Origin: an uncultured Lachnospiraceae bacterium
GTDB taxonomy: Bacteria; Bacillota; Clostridia; Lachnospirales; Lachnospiraceae
Direction of reading: 5' to 3'
DNA: 64,000 nucleotides
Assembly: GCA_947632555.1 (NCBI GenBank)
Contig: CANRPU010000002.1
Coordinates: 1-64,000 of the forward strand
Part shown: in pieces, positions 55,179 through 63,146 of the stretch
Layout: the number at the start of each line of letters is the position of its first letter
Numbering within the stretch: position 1 is the stretch's first letter
Position numbers and translations under genes: made by a program
Notes under the pieces: model-generated
Seen by the model: only the letters and a program-made list of their open reading frames with translations
Told to the model about the DNA's origin: nothing
Database searches by the model: none

Positions 55179-56114
55179 ATGGCTGATTTACATAAAGTAT
55201 CATCCAACCCCCATGTGCGGAGCAGGCTCAATACCGGCGCGATCATGTCCGCGGTAGTGCTGGCCCTGCTTCCGGCGGCCGGATATGGTATTTACAATTT
55301 CGGGTCACGGGCGTTTTTTATGATCCTGGTGACGGTATGTTCCACTGTTATGACGGAATTTCTGTTTGGCCTTTACAAAAAGCGTCAGACAATCGGAGAT
55401 CTGTCCGCTGTGGTGACGGGGCTTTTGCTGGCTATGAATCTGCCGGTGACGGTGCCGTTCTGGATGGCGGCATTGGGCGGCGTGTTTGCCATACTGGTGG
55501 TAAAATGCCTTTTCGGAGGTCTGGGGCAGAATTTTATGAACCCGGCACTGGCGGCCCGCTGTTTTCTGCTGATCTCCTTTCCGGCATATATGACAAATTT
55601 TACCACGGATGCCTATACGGGGGCCACACCCCTGGCGGCTCTGAAAGCGGGGGAGGAGATCCATATATTGGATATGGTGATAGGACGGACCGGAGGCACC
55701 ATCGGGGAAACCAGCGCTGCAGCCTTACTGGCCGGCGCGGCTTTTCTGCTGCTTCTCGGTATTATTGATCTGCGGATCCCCGCTTCCTATCTTTTGACAT
55801 TTACCGTATTCGCGGGCGTGTTCGGCGGAAGAGGATTTGATGTGGCGTATCTTGCCGCGCAGCTGGCAGGAGGCGGCTTGCTTCTGGGAGCGTTCTTTAT
55901 GGCTACGGACTATACCACCCGGCCTGTGACCAAAGCCGGACAGTATGTATATGGCGTTCTGCTGGGGATCCTGACCGGCGTATTCCGGTTCTTTGGGTCC
56001 GCGGCGGAAGGCGTTTCCTATGCCATTCTGCTGGGCAACCTGCTGGTGCCGCTGATTGAAAAAGCAACGGTGCCCAAAGCCTTCGGAAAGGGGAGAGGCC
56101 GGTATGAAAAATAA
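55179..56114 (+). CDS. rnfD: Rnf complex subunit RnfD
   Basis: Membrane subunit, 311 residues, with covalent FMN expected on Thr of the DAYTGATPLA motif. About nine membrane helices (IMSAVVLALLPAAGYGIYNFG onward). ATG at 55179 after GGAGGAAG replaces the upstream open frame from 55065. Ends 11 bases into rnfG. Confidence 0.95.
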   Translation: MADLHKVSSNPHVRSRLNTGAIMSAVVLALLPAAGYGIYNFGSRAFFMILVTVCSTVMTEFLFGLYKKRQTIGDLSAVVTGLLLAMNLPVTVPFWMAALGGVFAILVVKCLFGGLGQNFMNPALAARCFLLISFPAYMTNFTTDAYTGATPLAALKAGEEIHILDMVIGRTGGTIGETSAAALLAGAAFLLLLGIIDLRIPASYLLTFTVFAGVFGGRGFDVAYLAAQLAGGGLLLGAFFMATDYTTRPVTKAGQYVYGVLLGILTGVFRFFGSAAEGVSYAILLGNLLVPLIEKATVPKAFGKGRGRYEK

Positions 56115-56706
56115 GGAAGAACGGAAACAGCTGTGGAAAAACGCGGGGATTCTCTTTGCCATCACACTGACCGCCGGTATTCTGCTGGGATTTGTGCATG
56201 AGCTGACGCTTGAGCCCATCGCCCGTCAGCAGGAGCGCAGGATACAGAGGGCCTGCGGCGCGGTGTTCGCGGATGCCGCTTCTTTTGAAAAAGAGGAAGG
56301 AACGGGAGAAACTCCCGTGATCCTGGAAAACGCGGAGATCGGCGAGGTATACCGCGCGCTTTCCGTAAACGGCGGCCTTTTGGGATATGTGATCACCGTG
56401 ACCACGTCGGAAGGCTACGGGGGAGATATAGAACTGCTGCTGGGCGTTAGGCCGGACGGAACGGTAAACGGCGTTTCCGTATTGCAGATCTCCGAAACGC
56501 CGGGGCTGGGCATGCGGGCGGAGGAAGTATTGGCGCCGCAGTTCGCGGGACGGCAGGTTTCTTCTTTTACCTATGTGAAAACAGGCGCGGTATCGGAGGA
56601 TCAGATCGATGCCATCAGCGGCGCCACCATTACCACGAGCGCCTTTACGGAGGCAGTAAACGCTGGCCTTTCCTACTTTGACGAAAGGCTGAAGGAGGCG
56701 GAATGA
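56104..56706 (+). CDS. rnfG: Rnf complex subunit RnfG
   Basis: Membrane-anchored FMN protein, 200 residues: one N-terminal helix (AGILFAITLTAGILLGFV) and a periplasm-side FMN-binding domain with the covalent Thr in ISGATITTSAFTEAV. ATG at 56104 after GGGAGAGG is chosen. Overlaps rnfE as ATGA. Confidence 0.95.
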   Translation: MKNKEERKQLWKNAGILFAITLTAGILLGFVHELTLEPIARQQERRIQRACGAVFADAASFEKEEGTGETPVILENAEIGEVYRALSVNGGLLGYVITVTTSEGYGGDIELLLGVRPDGTVNGVSVLQISETPGLGMRAEEVLAPQFAGRQVSSFTYVKTGAVSEDQIDAISGATITTSAFTEAVNAGLSYFDERLKEAE

Positions 56707-57401
56707 AAGAAAACAGCGCTTTGGAAAGATTGTACAATGGTATTCTGAAGGAAAATCCCACTTTTGTGCTGATGCTGGGCATGTGTCCCACTCTTGCGGT
56801 CACGACTTCCGCTGTAAACGGTCTGGGCATGGGGCTGACTACCGCGGCGGTACTGGCTCTGAGCAATCTGCTGATCTCCCTGCTGCGCGGACTGATACCC
56901 GACAAGGTCAGGATCCCGGCCTTTATTGTCATTATCGCTTCTTTTGTCACGATGGCGCAGCTTCTATTGGAGGCCTATCTGCCGGAGTTGAACGAGGCGC
57001 TGGGAGTATATATTCCTTTGATCGTAGTAAACTGTATTATCTTGGGAAGGGCGGAAGCGTACGCCTATTCCCACGGACCGGTTTCTTCCCTGTTTGACGG
57101 GATCGGCATGGGACTTGGTTTTACGCTGGCGCTGACGGGCATCGGCGCCGTGAGGGAACTGCTGGGAACGGGAGAATGCTTTGGAGTGCGGATCATGCCT
57201 TCCGGTTATGTGCCTGTGGGTATTTTTGTACTGGCACCCGGCGCCTTTTTCGTACTGGCGGCGCTTTCGGCCCTGCAGAACGCGGTAAGAAACAGGGGTT
57301 CCGCCTCCGCGGGGGGAGCGCGGGATAAGGGCTGTGGAGGAAACTGCCTTCACTGTCCGGATATAGAAGTGATAGATTTAAACGGGGAGGAGCAGGATTA
57401 A
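56703..57401 (+). CDS. rnfE: Rnf complex subunit RnfE with cysteine tail
   Basis: Membrane subunit of 232 residues; MCPTLAVTTSAVNGLGMG and VNCIILGRAEAYA are family marks, the latter with a conserved Cys. After the last helix a soluble tail (about 195-232) carries C-G-G-N-C-L-H-C (Cys211, 215, 218), which the core family does not need. Start overlaps rnfG. Confidence 0.95.
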   Translation: MKENSALERLYNGILKENPTFVLMLGMCPTLAVTTSAVNGLGMGLTTAAVLALSNLLISLLRGLIPDKVRIPAFIVIIASFVTMAQLLLEAYLPELNEALGVYIPLIVVNCIILGRAEAYAYSHGPVSSLFDGIGMGLGFTLALTGIGAVRELLGTGECFGVRIMPSGYVPVGIFVLAPGAFFVLAALSALQNAVRNRGSASAGGARDKGCGGNCLHCPDIEVIDLNGEEQD

Positions 57402-57404
57402 AAC

Positions 57405-57989
57405 ATGGAAACCGTAAAAGAGTTACTTGTTATTTTAGTTAGTTCTTCTCTGGTCAGCAATGTGGTATTGAGCCGTTTTCTCGGTCTGTGCCCGTTTCTG
57501 GGAGTATCGAAAAAAATAGATACGGCCGCGGGAATGGGGAGCGCCATTATTTTTGTCATTACGCTGTCCAGCGGGATCGCGGGGGTCATTTACCGCTTCC
57601 TGCTGGTGCCCTTTCATCTGGAATATCTGCAGACGATCGTGTTCATTCTGGTGATAGCGGCGCTGGTGCAGTTTGTGGAAATGTTTCTCAAAAAATATAT
57701 GAAGGGACTGTATCAGGCGCTGGGCGTCTATCTGCCGCTGATCACCACCAACTGCGCGGTACTGGGCGTGGCGCTGACCAATGTACAGAAGGAATACGGG
57801 ATCCTGGCCGGTATGGTCAATGGTTTTGCCACCGCGCTGGGGTTCCTGGCGGCTATCGTGATCCTGGCGGGACTGCGGGAAAAGATGGCTTATAACGATA
57901 TTCCGCCTGCCTTTCGCGGTATGCCCCATGTACTGTTGACGGCGGGGCTGATGGCGATTGCCTTTTGCGGATTTTCCGGATTGCTGTAG
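57405..57989 (+). CDS. rnfA: Rnf complex subunit RnfA
   Basis: Membrane subunit of 194 residues, homologous to RnfE: VVLSRFLGLCPFLGVSKK and TTNCAVLGVAL contain the cysteines that bind an intramembrane cluster shared with RnfE. ATG at 57405, three bases after rnfE. Confidence 0.96.
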   Translation: METVKELLVILVSSSLVSNVVLSRFLGLCPFLGVSKKIDTAAGMGSAIIFVITLSSGIAGVIYRFLLVPFHLEYLQTIVFILVIAALVQFVEMFLKKYMKGLYQALGVYLPLITTNCAVLGVALTNVQKEYGILAGMVNGFATALGFLAAIVILAGLREKMAYNDIPPAFRGMPHVLLTAGLMAIAFCGFSGLL

Positions 57990-58007
57990 GGAGGATGGAA
58001 GGAAAGT

Positions 58008-58790
58008 ATGGGGATTGTAAGCGCGGCCGCCCTGATTGGCGGCGTGGGAATCTTCGTGGGACTCTTTTTGGGAGCGGCGGCGGTTCTCTTTCATGTGAAA
58101 ACGGACGAAAAGGAAGAAGCGGTGCTGGCGGCGCTGCCCGGTAATAACTGCGGCGGCTGCGGCTATGCCGGCTGCGCCGCGCTGGCAGGCGCCATTGCCA
58201 AAGGGGAAGCGCCGGTCAATGCCTGTCCGGTGGGCGGGGAGAGCGCGGCCGGAAAAATAGCCGGTATCATGGGCGTGGAAGGCGGAGAGAGCATCAGAAG
58301 GACAGCGTTTGTACACTGCCTGGGTGACTGCGGGAAAACCCATCTGAACTACGAATACACAGGTGTGGAAGACTGCGGGATGATAGCTTTTGTACCGGGC
58401 GGCGGCCCAAAGTCCTGCGGTTACGGCTGCGTCGGCTACGGCAGCTGTGTGAAGGCCTGTCCGTTCGATGCCATCCATATCAAAGACGGGATCGCGGTAG
58501 TGGACAGGGAGGCCTGTAAAGCCTGCGGAAAATGTGTAGCGGCCTGTCCGAAGCACCTGATCTCTCTGGAACCGTATGATGCGAAACATATTGTGGCATG
58601 CTGTTCCGGCGATAAGGGGCCTGTCACGATGAAAGCCTGTACGGCAGGCTGCATCGGCTGCGGGATCTGTGTGAAAAACTGTCCGGCTGGGGCGGTGGCG
58701 ATACAGGATCTTCATGCCGTTATCGATCAGGAGAAATGCGTCGGCTGCGGTATATGCGCGGAAAAATGTCCCAGACATGTGATCCTGTGA
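58008..58790 (+). CDS. rnfB: Rnf complex subunit RnfB
   Basis: Ferredoxin-accepting subunit, 260 residues. N-terminal helix, then the NNCGGCGYAGCAAL cluster motif and four further ferredoxin-type motifs (CVGYGSCVKACP, CKACGKCVAACP, CIGCGICVKNCP, CVGCGICAEKCP). Closes the operon. Confidence 0.96.
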   Translation: MGIVSAAALIGGVGIFVGLFLGAAAVLFHVKTDEKEEAVLAALPGNNCGGCGYAGCAALAGAIAKGEAPVNACPVGGESAAGKIAGIMGVEGGESIRRTAFVHCLGDCGKTHLNYEYTGVEDCGMIAFVPGGGPKSCGYGCVGYGSCVKACPFDAIHIKDGIAVVDREACKACGKCVAACPKHLISLEPYDAKHIVACCSGDKGPVTMKACTAGCIGCGICVKNCPAGAVAIQDLHAVIDQEKCVGCGICAEKCPRHVIL

Positions 58791-58847
58791 CAGGATATGG
58801 GTATGGCGGCGTGATCAATTACGATTTTAGCGGACAAGGGGCGGACT

Positions 58848-59924
58848 ATGAAATTACCACAGGAATTTGACGAACATCCTAAAATGAGCATGACCGTAAT
58901 GCGTATGATCATAGGCGTTACTTCGTTTATGGTAGTCATTTTGGTGCTTGTGCTGGTGATGAATCAGGATAAAAACCCGAAAACGGAGGAAGAAGCCATG
59001 CTGCCGCCGGAAACGACGGCGGTGACCCCGCCTCCTTACCAGGGCGGAGAAAAGGAAGAGCTGACGCCGGACGATTTTGATTTCTGGGATCTGTATCCGG
59101 AGGAATCTCCTTCACTGTCCCCGGAAGCCTCTCCAGAAGAATCGCCTAAGGAAGATCCCGCCACAGACGGAAAGCATACGCTGGTGGTACACGCGGACGG
59201 CGAGGAGGAGTGGGTGCTGATCAGCCCGTACCTGCCTAAGCATGATTACGATTATACCAGACTGGTCATGCAGTCCAATCTGATGGAGTATTACGTGGAC
59301 GGCAAGCTGACTTCCTATGTGGGAGTGGATATTTCCAAATATCAGGATTATATTGATTTTGTGAAGGTGAAAAAAGCAGGCATCGATTTTGTCATGATCC
59401 GGGTGGGGGCCCGGGGATATGGCAGCGGACAGATCACGATGGACGATTATTTTTCGGAAAATATCAAGCGGGCCACCGATGCGGGACTGGAGATCGGCCT
59501 TTACTTCTTTTCCCAGGCTGTCACCGAGGAGGAAGCGGAGGAAGAAGCCAGGCTGGTGTTAGACAGTATCGGGGATTACGCGGTACGCTATCCTATCGCG
59601 TTTGACATGGAAGAGATCCCCAACGATACGGCCCGGACGGATACGCTGACCAGGGAAGAAAAAACCAGGATCGCCAAGGCTTTTCTGGATGCGATAGCGG
59701 AAGCGGGATATAACCCCATGCTGTACGGTAACAAGGAATGGCTGATCAAAAAGGTGGATCTATCCAAGCTGACGGACTATGACATCTGGCTCTCCCAGCC
59801 GGGAGATCTGCCGGATTACCCCTACAAATTCGCCATGTGGCAGTACAGCACCACGGCTTCCGTGGACGGGATCGCGGGTTACGCCAATCTGGACATCAGC
59901 TTTATTGATTATTCGGAAAAGTAA
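58848..59924 (+). CDS. Membrane-anchored GH25 lysozyme-like glycoside hydrolase
   Basis: Peptidoglycan muramidase, 358 residues. N-terminal membrane helix (about 20-42), Pro/Ser/Glu-rich linker, then the GH25 domain from about residue 160: YVGVDISKYQDYIDFVKVKKAGIDFVMIRVG, FDMEEI (catalytic acids) and WQYSTTASVDGIAGYANLDISF. Start follows AAGGGG. Its last 23 bases overlap the end of the converging AP2 gene. Confidence 0.93.
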   Translation: MKLPQEFDEHPKMSMTVMRMIIGVTSFMVVILVLVLVMNQDKNPKTEEEAMLPPETTAVTPPPYQGGEKEELTPDDFDFWDLYPEESPSLSPEASPEESPKEDPATDGKHTLVVHADGEEEWVLISPYLPKHDYDYTRLVMQSNLMEYYVDGKLTSYVGVDISKYQDYIDFVKVKKAGIDFVMIRVGARGYGSGQITMDDYFSENIKRATDAGLEIGLYFFSQAVTEEEAEEEARLVLDSIGDYAVRYPIAFDMEEIPNDTARTDTLTREEKTRIAKAFLDAIAEAGYNPMLYGNKEWLIKKVDLSKLTDYDIWLSQPGDLPDYPYKFAMWQYSTTASVDGIAGYANLDISFIDYSEK

Positions 59925-60711
59925 GCCGGTACAGTTTCGGGGAAATCTGCAGACGGGTGTAGATATCGGCATATTCGCCTGCCGTGATCTGCTCCAGGTA
60001 GTTGGGGGCGTAGTTTTTGGTACAGCCGTTTTTCTTTAACACATCAATGGCCTTGTTGTAGGCGATGGCCGCTTCTTCCATGGAAGCATAGGTGCCGACA
60101 ACAAAACTGCCCTTTACGTGGATGCGTGTTTTGTAAGAAATGCCCTCCGGTTTTTCCTGTATGGAAACACCGTGATAGCGGTTGCGGACGATGAGATTTT
60201 CCCGCCTGAAATCCGTAGGATCCCCGTTTTTGAAATCATAGTCCCGGCCCCGCACCGCGTAGTTTTTGATGCCGTAGCGGTTCAGGATATTGACCTGCAT
60301 ACCGAAATCCGCGGCAAAATAGTGCCCGCCCCGCTTCATGATCTTGTGGGAGGCATAGTAGAACAGATCGTCGGTATCAAATTTGAGGATAAGGTCCTGG
60401 GCGTAGTAATAATAAAAAAAGCGGGAACGGATATAGATAGGCGTTGGAAAATACATGCCGTTGTCCCTGAAGTTCAGCAGGACCACCCATTTTTCAAAGG
60501 GAAGGGCGGCGTCCGCCGGATAGCCGGCAGAAAAAAGGGAATGTTCCCCGCGCAGCAGCCGCACGGCTTCCAGATAGGCCGCGTGAGCGGCTTCACAGGA
60601 TGGATAACTTCCCAGACTGATATGTTTACGTCTGAAGGTGACGGAAGAACGGTAGACCGTTTTTCCGTTTTTTTGTACGATCGGAAAGACGCCTTTTTCT
60701 ATAGCGGACAT
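59902..60711 (-). CDS. AP2-domain protein with degenerate HNH homing-endonuclease core
   Basis: 269 residues. Two AP2/ERF-like units: N-terminal (about 15-55, RSSVTFRRKHISLGSYPSCEAAHAAY) and C-terminal (about 180-235, GVSIQEKPEGISYKTRI...GTYASMEEAAIAYNKAI). Just before the latter, YDFKNGDPTDFRRENL (158-173) matches the HNH pattern VDHxNGxxxDNRxENL of HNH-AP2 nucleases, but Phe160 stands where the catalytic His should be. It therefore looks like a domesticated DNA-binding protein. ATG at 60711 has AGGAGTG upstream; the promoter is at 60743-60771. Confidence 0.82.
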   Translation of the reverse strand: MSAIEKGVFPIVQKNGKTVYRSSVTFRRKHISLGSYPSCEAAHAAYLEAVRLLRGEHSLFSAGYPADAALPFEKWVVLLNFRDNGMYFPTPIYIRSRFFYYYYAQDLILKFDTDDLFYYASHKIMKRGGHYFAADFGMQVNILNRYGIKNYAVRGRDYDFKNGDPTDFRRENLIVRNRYHGVSIQEKPEGISYKTRIHVKGSFVVGTYASMEEAAIAYNKAIDVLKKNGCTKNYAPNYLEQITAGEYADIYTRLQISPKLYRLTFPNNQ

Positions 60712-60742
60712 TTTACACTCCTGTGAAGAAATTCTTGTTTCC

Positions 60743-60771
60743 AGTATACCAAATTTCAAAAAAAAGTACAA
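60743..60771 (-). promoter_or_regulatory. Promoter of the AP2 gene
   Basis: On the minus strand TTGTAC (60766-60771), 17 bases, TATACT (60743-60748), with TGG before the -10. Confidence 0.8.
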
Positions 60772-60854
60772 ATAAGAAATATTTGGGAACGATGCTGTAT
60801 AAAATATACAGAAGAGAATTGGACAACTTGACGCGGAAATCAGAAAGGATAAGG

Positions 60855-61478
60855 ATGTATAAGAAATATATATCGGCGCTGGCGCTCTGGAATCTGGTGC
60901 TGTTTCTGGCGGCGGTAAACATAACGGAATTAAAGATCAATCACATTCTGGTCACGCCGGCCTTCCGCATGAACATGGAGATCGCGCTGGCGCCCCGGGT
61001 ACGGACAAGCTTTGACGTGCCAAACGGCATGCTGGCTTCAGGCCAGCGGATCATAGATTACGTGGTCATGGAAGATGCGCGAGGCATACTGCTTTCGGAA
61101 GAAGAGTATGACGTGCTTACCCGTATCGTGGAAGCGGAAGCGGGGGGAGAGGATACGGAAGGGAAAATGCTGGTGGCGGGAGTGGTATTGAACCGGGTGG
61201 GGGACGATAGGTTTCCGGATACGGTGAAGGAAGTGGTCTTTCAGCGTTCCCGCAGCGGCACCGCTCAATTTTCACCGGCCTACAGCGGCAGGTATTACCG
61301 GGTGGTGGTCAGTGAAGATACCATAGAGGCGGTGGACAGGGTGCTGGCGGGAGAAGACATCTCGGAGGGCGCGCTGTATTTCGCCTCCCGCAGATACGCC
61401 GGCTCGGAAAAGATGCGCTGGTTTGACGAGCATCTGACTTTTTTGTTTTCTCATGGAGGACATGAGTTCTTTCATTGA
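60855..61478 (+). CDS. SleB-like cell wall hydrolase
   Basis: Predicted lytic enzyme of the Hydrolase_2 (SleB C-terminal) family, 207 residues. One N-terminal helix (ALALWNLVLFLAAVNITEL), then LTRIVEAEAGGEDTEGKMLVAGVVLNRVGDDRFPDTVKEVVFQ and a catalytic-domain end RRYAGSEKMRWFDEHLTFLFSHGGHEFF. SleB members act on spore cortex; this one lacks a peptidoglycan-binding domain. ATG at 60855 after AAAGGATAAGG; the frame runs upstream to 60723 without a convincing start. Confidence 0.87.
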   Translation: MYKKYISALALWNLVLFLAAVNITELKINHILVTPAFRMNMEIALAPRVRTSFDVPNGMLASGQRIIDYVVMEDARGILLSEEEYDVLTRIVEAEAGGEDTEGKMLVAGVVLNRVGDDRFPDTVKEVVFQRSRSGTAQFSPAYSGRYYRVVVSEDTIEAVDRVLAGEDISEGALYFASRRYAGSEKMRWFDEHLTFLFSHGGHEFFH

Positions 61479-61503
61479 TTTTTACCGGTTAATATGCTAT
61501 ACT
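61475..61503 (+). promoter_or_regulatory. Promoter of thrC
   Basis: TTGATT (61475-61480), 17 bases, TATACT (61498-61503), with TGC before the -10. It overlaps the stop codon of the preceding gene. Confidence 0.85.
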
Positions 61504-61538
61504 ACTTACAATCATTTGAAAAAGAGGATGGAGATACT

Positions 61539-63032
61539 ATGGAAGAAATCTTATATAAAAGTACCAGAAGCCATCAGGCGCCCATCAAAGCTTCCGAAGC
61601 GATCCTAAAAGGGCTTTCGGGGGACGGGGGGCTTTTTGTGCCGGAGAGGATCCCGGCGCTGGATGTGGATCTGAAAACGCTTTCCCGCATGAGTTATAAG
61701 GAAGTGGCCTATGAGGTCATGAAGCTTTATCTGACGGACTTTACGGAGGCGGAATTACGAAACTGCATTGACAGAGCGTATGACAGTAAGTTTGACACGG
61801 AAGAGATCGCTCCTTTGACAGCCGCGGCCGGGGCTTATTACCTGGAACTGTTCCACGGCGCTACCATTGCCTTTAAGGATATGGCGCTTTCCATACTGCC
61901 GCATTTGATGATCACTTCCGCGAGAAAGAACCAGGTAAAGGATGACATCGTGATCCTGACTGCCACCAGCGGAGATACGGGCAAAGCGGCGCTCGCGGGA
62001 TTCGCGGGTGTGGAAGGAACGAAGATTATCGTGTTTTATCCCAAACACGGGGTAAGTCCCATACAGGAAAAGCAGATGGTAACCCAGAAGGGGTACAATG
62101 CCTACGTAGTGGGGATCACCGGCAATTTTGATGACGCGCAGACCGGCGTAAAGAAGCTTTTTAATGATGAAGAGCTGGGAAAGGAAATGGCGGCGGCGGG
62201 CTTTCGGTTTTCGTCCGCCAATTCTATCAATATCGGACGGCTGGTACCGCAGATCGTTTACTATGTCTATGCCTATACCCGGCTTCTGGCGGCGGGAAAA
62301 GCGGCGGAAGATGAGCCGATCAACGTGGTGGTGCCCACCGGTAATTTCGGCAATATTCTGGCGGCCTTTTACGCGAAGAACATGGGGCTTCCCATCCGTA
62401 AACTGATCTGTGCCTCCAATGAAAATAAAGTGCTGTATGATTTCTTCGCGGAAGGAACTTACGACAGGAACAGGGAGTTTGTACTGACTTCTTCCCCTTC
62501 CATGGATATTCTGATCTCCAGCAACTTAGAGCGCCTGATCTATCGTATCTCCGGAGATGATGCCGACAAAACGGCGGCTTTCATGGCGGCGCTTGGCAGA
62601 GAGGGAAGGTACGAGATTACGCCTGAAATGAGAGCGCGGCTGGGAGATTTTTACGGCGGTTACGCTACAGAGAAAGAAACCGCGGCTGCTATTAAACGTA
62701 TTTATGATGACTGCGGCTATGTGATCGATACCCATACGGCGGTAGCGGCTTCGGTTTATGAGAGCTATAAGGCGCGGAGCAAGGATGAAACCAAAACGGT
62801 GATCGCTTCCACGGCCAGCCCGTTTAAATTTACCAGAAGCGTAATGAATGCCATTGACGGAAACTATGATGCCCTGGATGATTTTGCCCTGGCGGATGAA
62901 CTTTCCCGTCTGTCCGGTGTGGCGGTACCGGCGGCTATCGAAGAAATCCGCACCGCGCCTGTACTGCATACAAGGGTATGCGGCCGGGATGAAATGAAGG
63001 ATGTAGTAAAGGAATTTCTGGGACTTTCCTAG
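61539..63032 (+). CDS. thrC: Threonine synthase
   Basis: PLP enzyme converting O-phosphohomoserine to threonine. 497 residues: KSTRSHQAPIKASEAILKGLSGDGGLFVPE, the PLP-lysine motif HGATIAFKDMALSILP, ATSGDTGKAAL and VPTGNFGNILAA. The long form (about 490-500) is usual for this group. ATG at 61539 after GAGGATGGAG; the frame is open from 61494. Own promoter at 61475-61503. Confidence 0.96.
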   Translation: MEEILYKSTRSHQAPIKASEAILKGLSGDGGLFVPERIPALDVDLKTLSRMSYKEVAYEVMKLYLTDFTEAELRNCIDRAYDSKFDTEEIAPLTAAAGAYYLELFHGATIAFKDMALSILPHLMITSARKNQVKDDIVILTATSGDTGKAALAGFAGVEGTKIIVFYPKHGVSPIQEKQMVTQKGYNAYVVGITGNFDDAQTGVKKLFNDEELGKEMAAAGFRFSSANSINIGRLVPQIVYYVYAYTRLLAAGKAAEDEPINVVVPTGNFGNILAAFYAKNMGLPIRKLICASNENKVLYDFFAEGTYDRNREFVLTSSPSMDILISSNLERLIYRISGDDADKTAAFMAALGREGRYEITPEMRARLGDFYGGYATEKETAAAIKRIYDDCGYVIDTHTAVAASVYESYKARSKDETKTVIASTASPFKFTRSVMNAIDGNYDALDDFALADELSRLSGVAVPAAIEEIRTAPVLHTRVCGRDEMKDVVKEFLGLS

Positions 63033-63109
63033 AACTTTCCTGACTTTCCCGATCCTGTCTTGGGCAAGGAAAGAAGCGGAATATAACAAAATAACAAATA
63101 GCGCGGAAA

Positions 63110-63141
63110 ACAGCCTCCGGAGAATGGTTCCCGGAGGCTGT
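63110..63141. terminator. Hairpin between thrC and citrate synthase
   Basis: ACAGCCTCCGG (63110-63120) and CCGGAGGCTGT (63131-63141) pair over 11 bp. The T run is better on the minus strand (TTTTCC), so it mainly ends the citrate synthase transcript. Confidence 0.75.
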
Positions 63142-63146
63142 GATTG

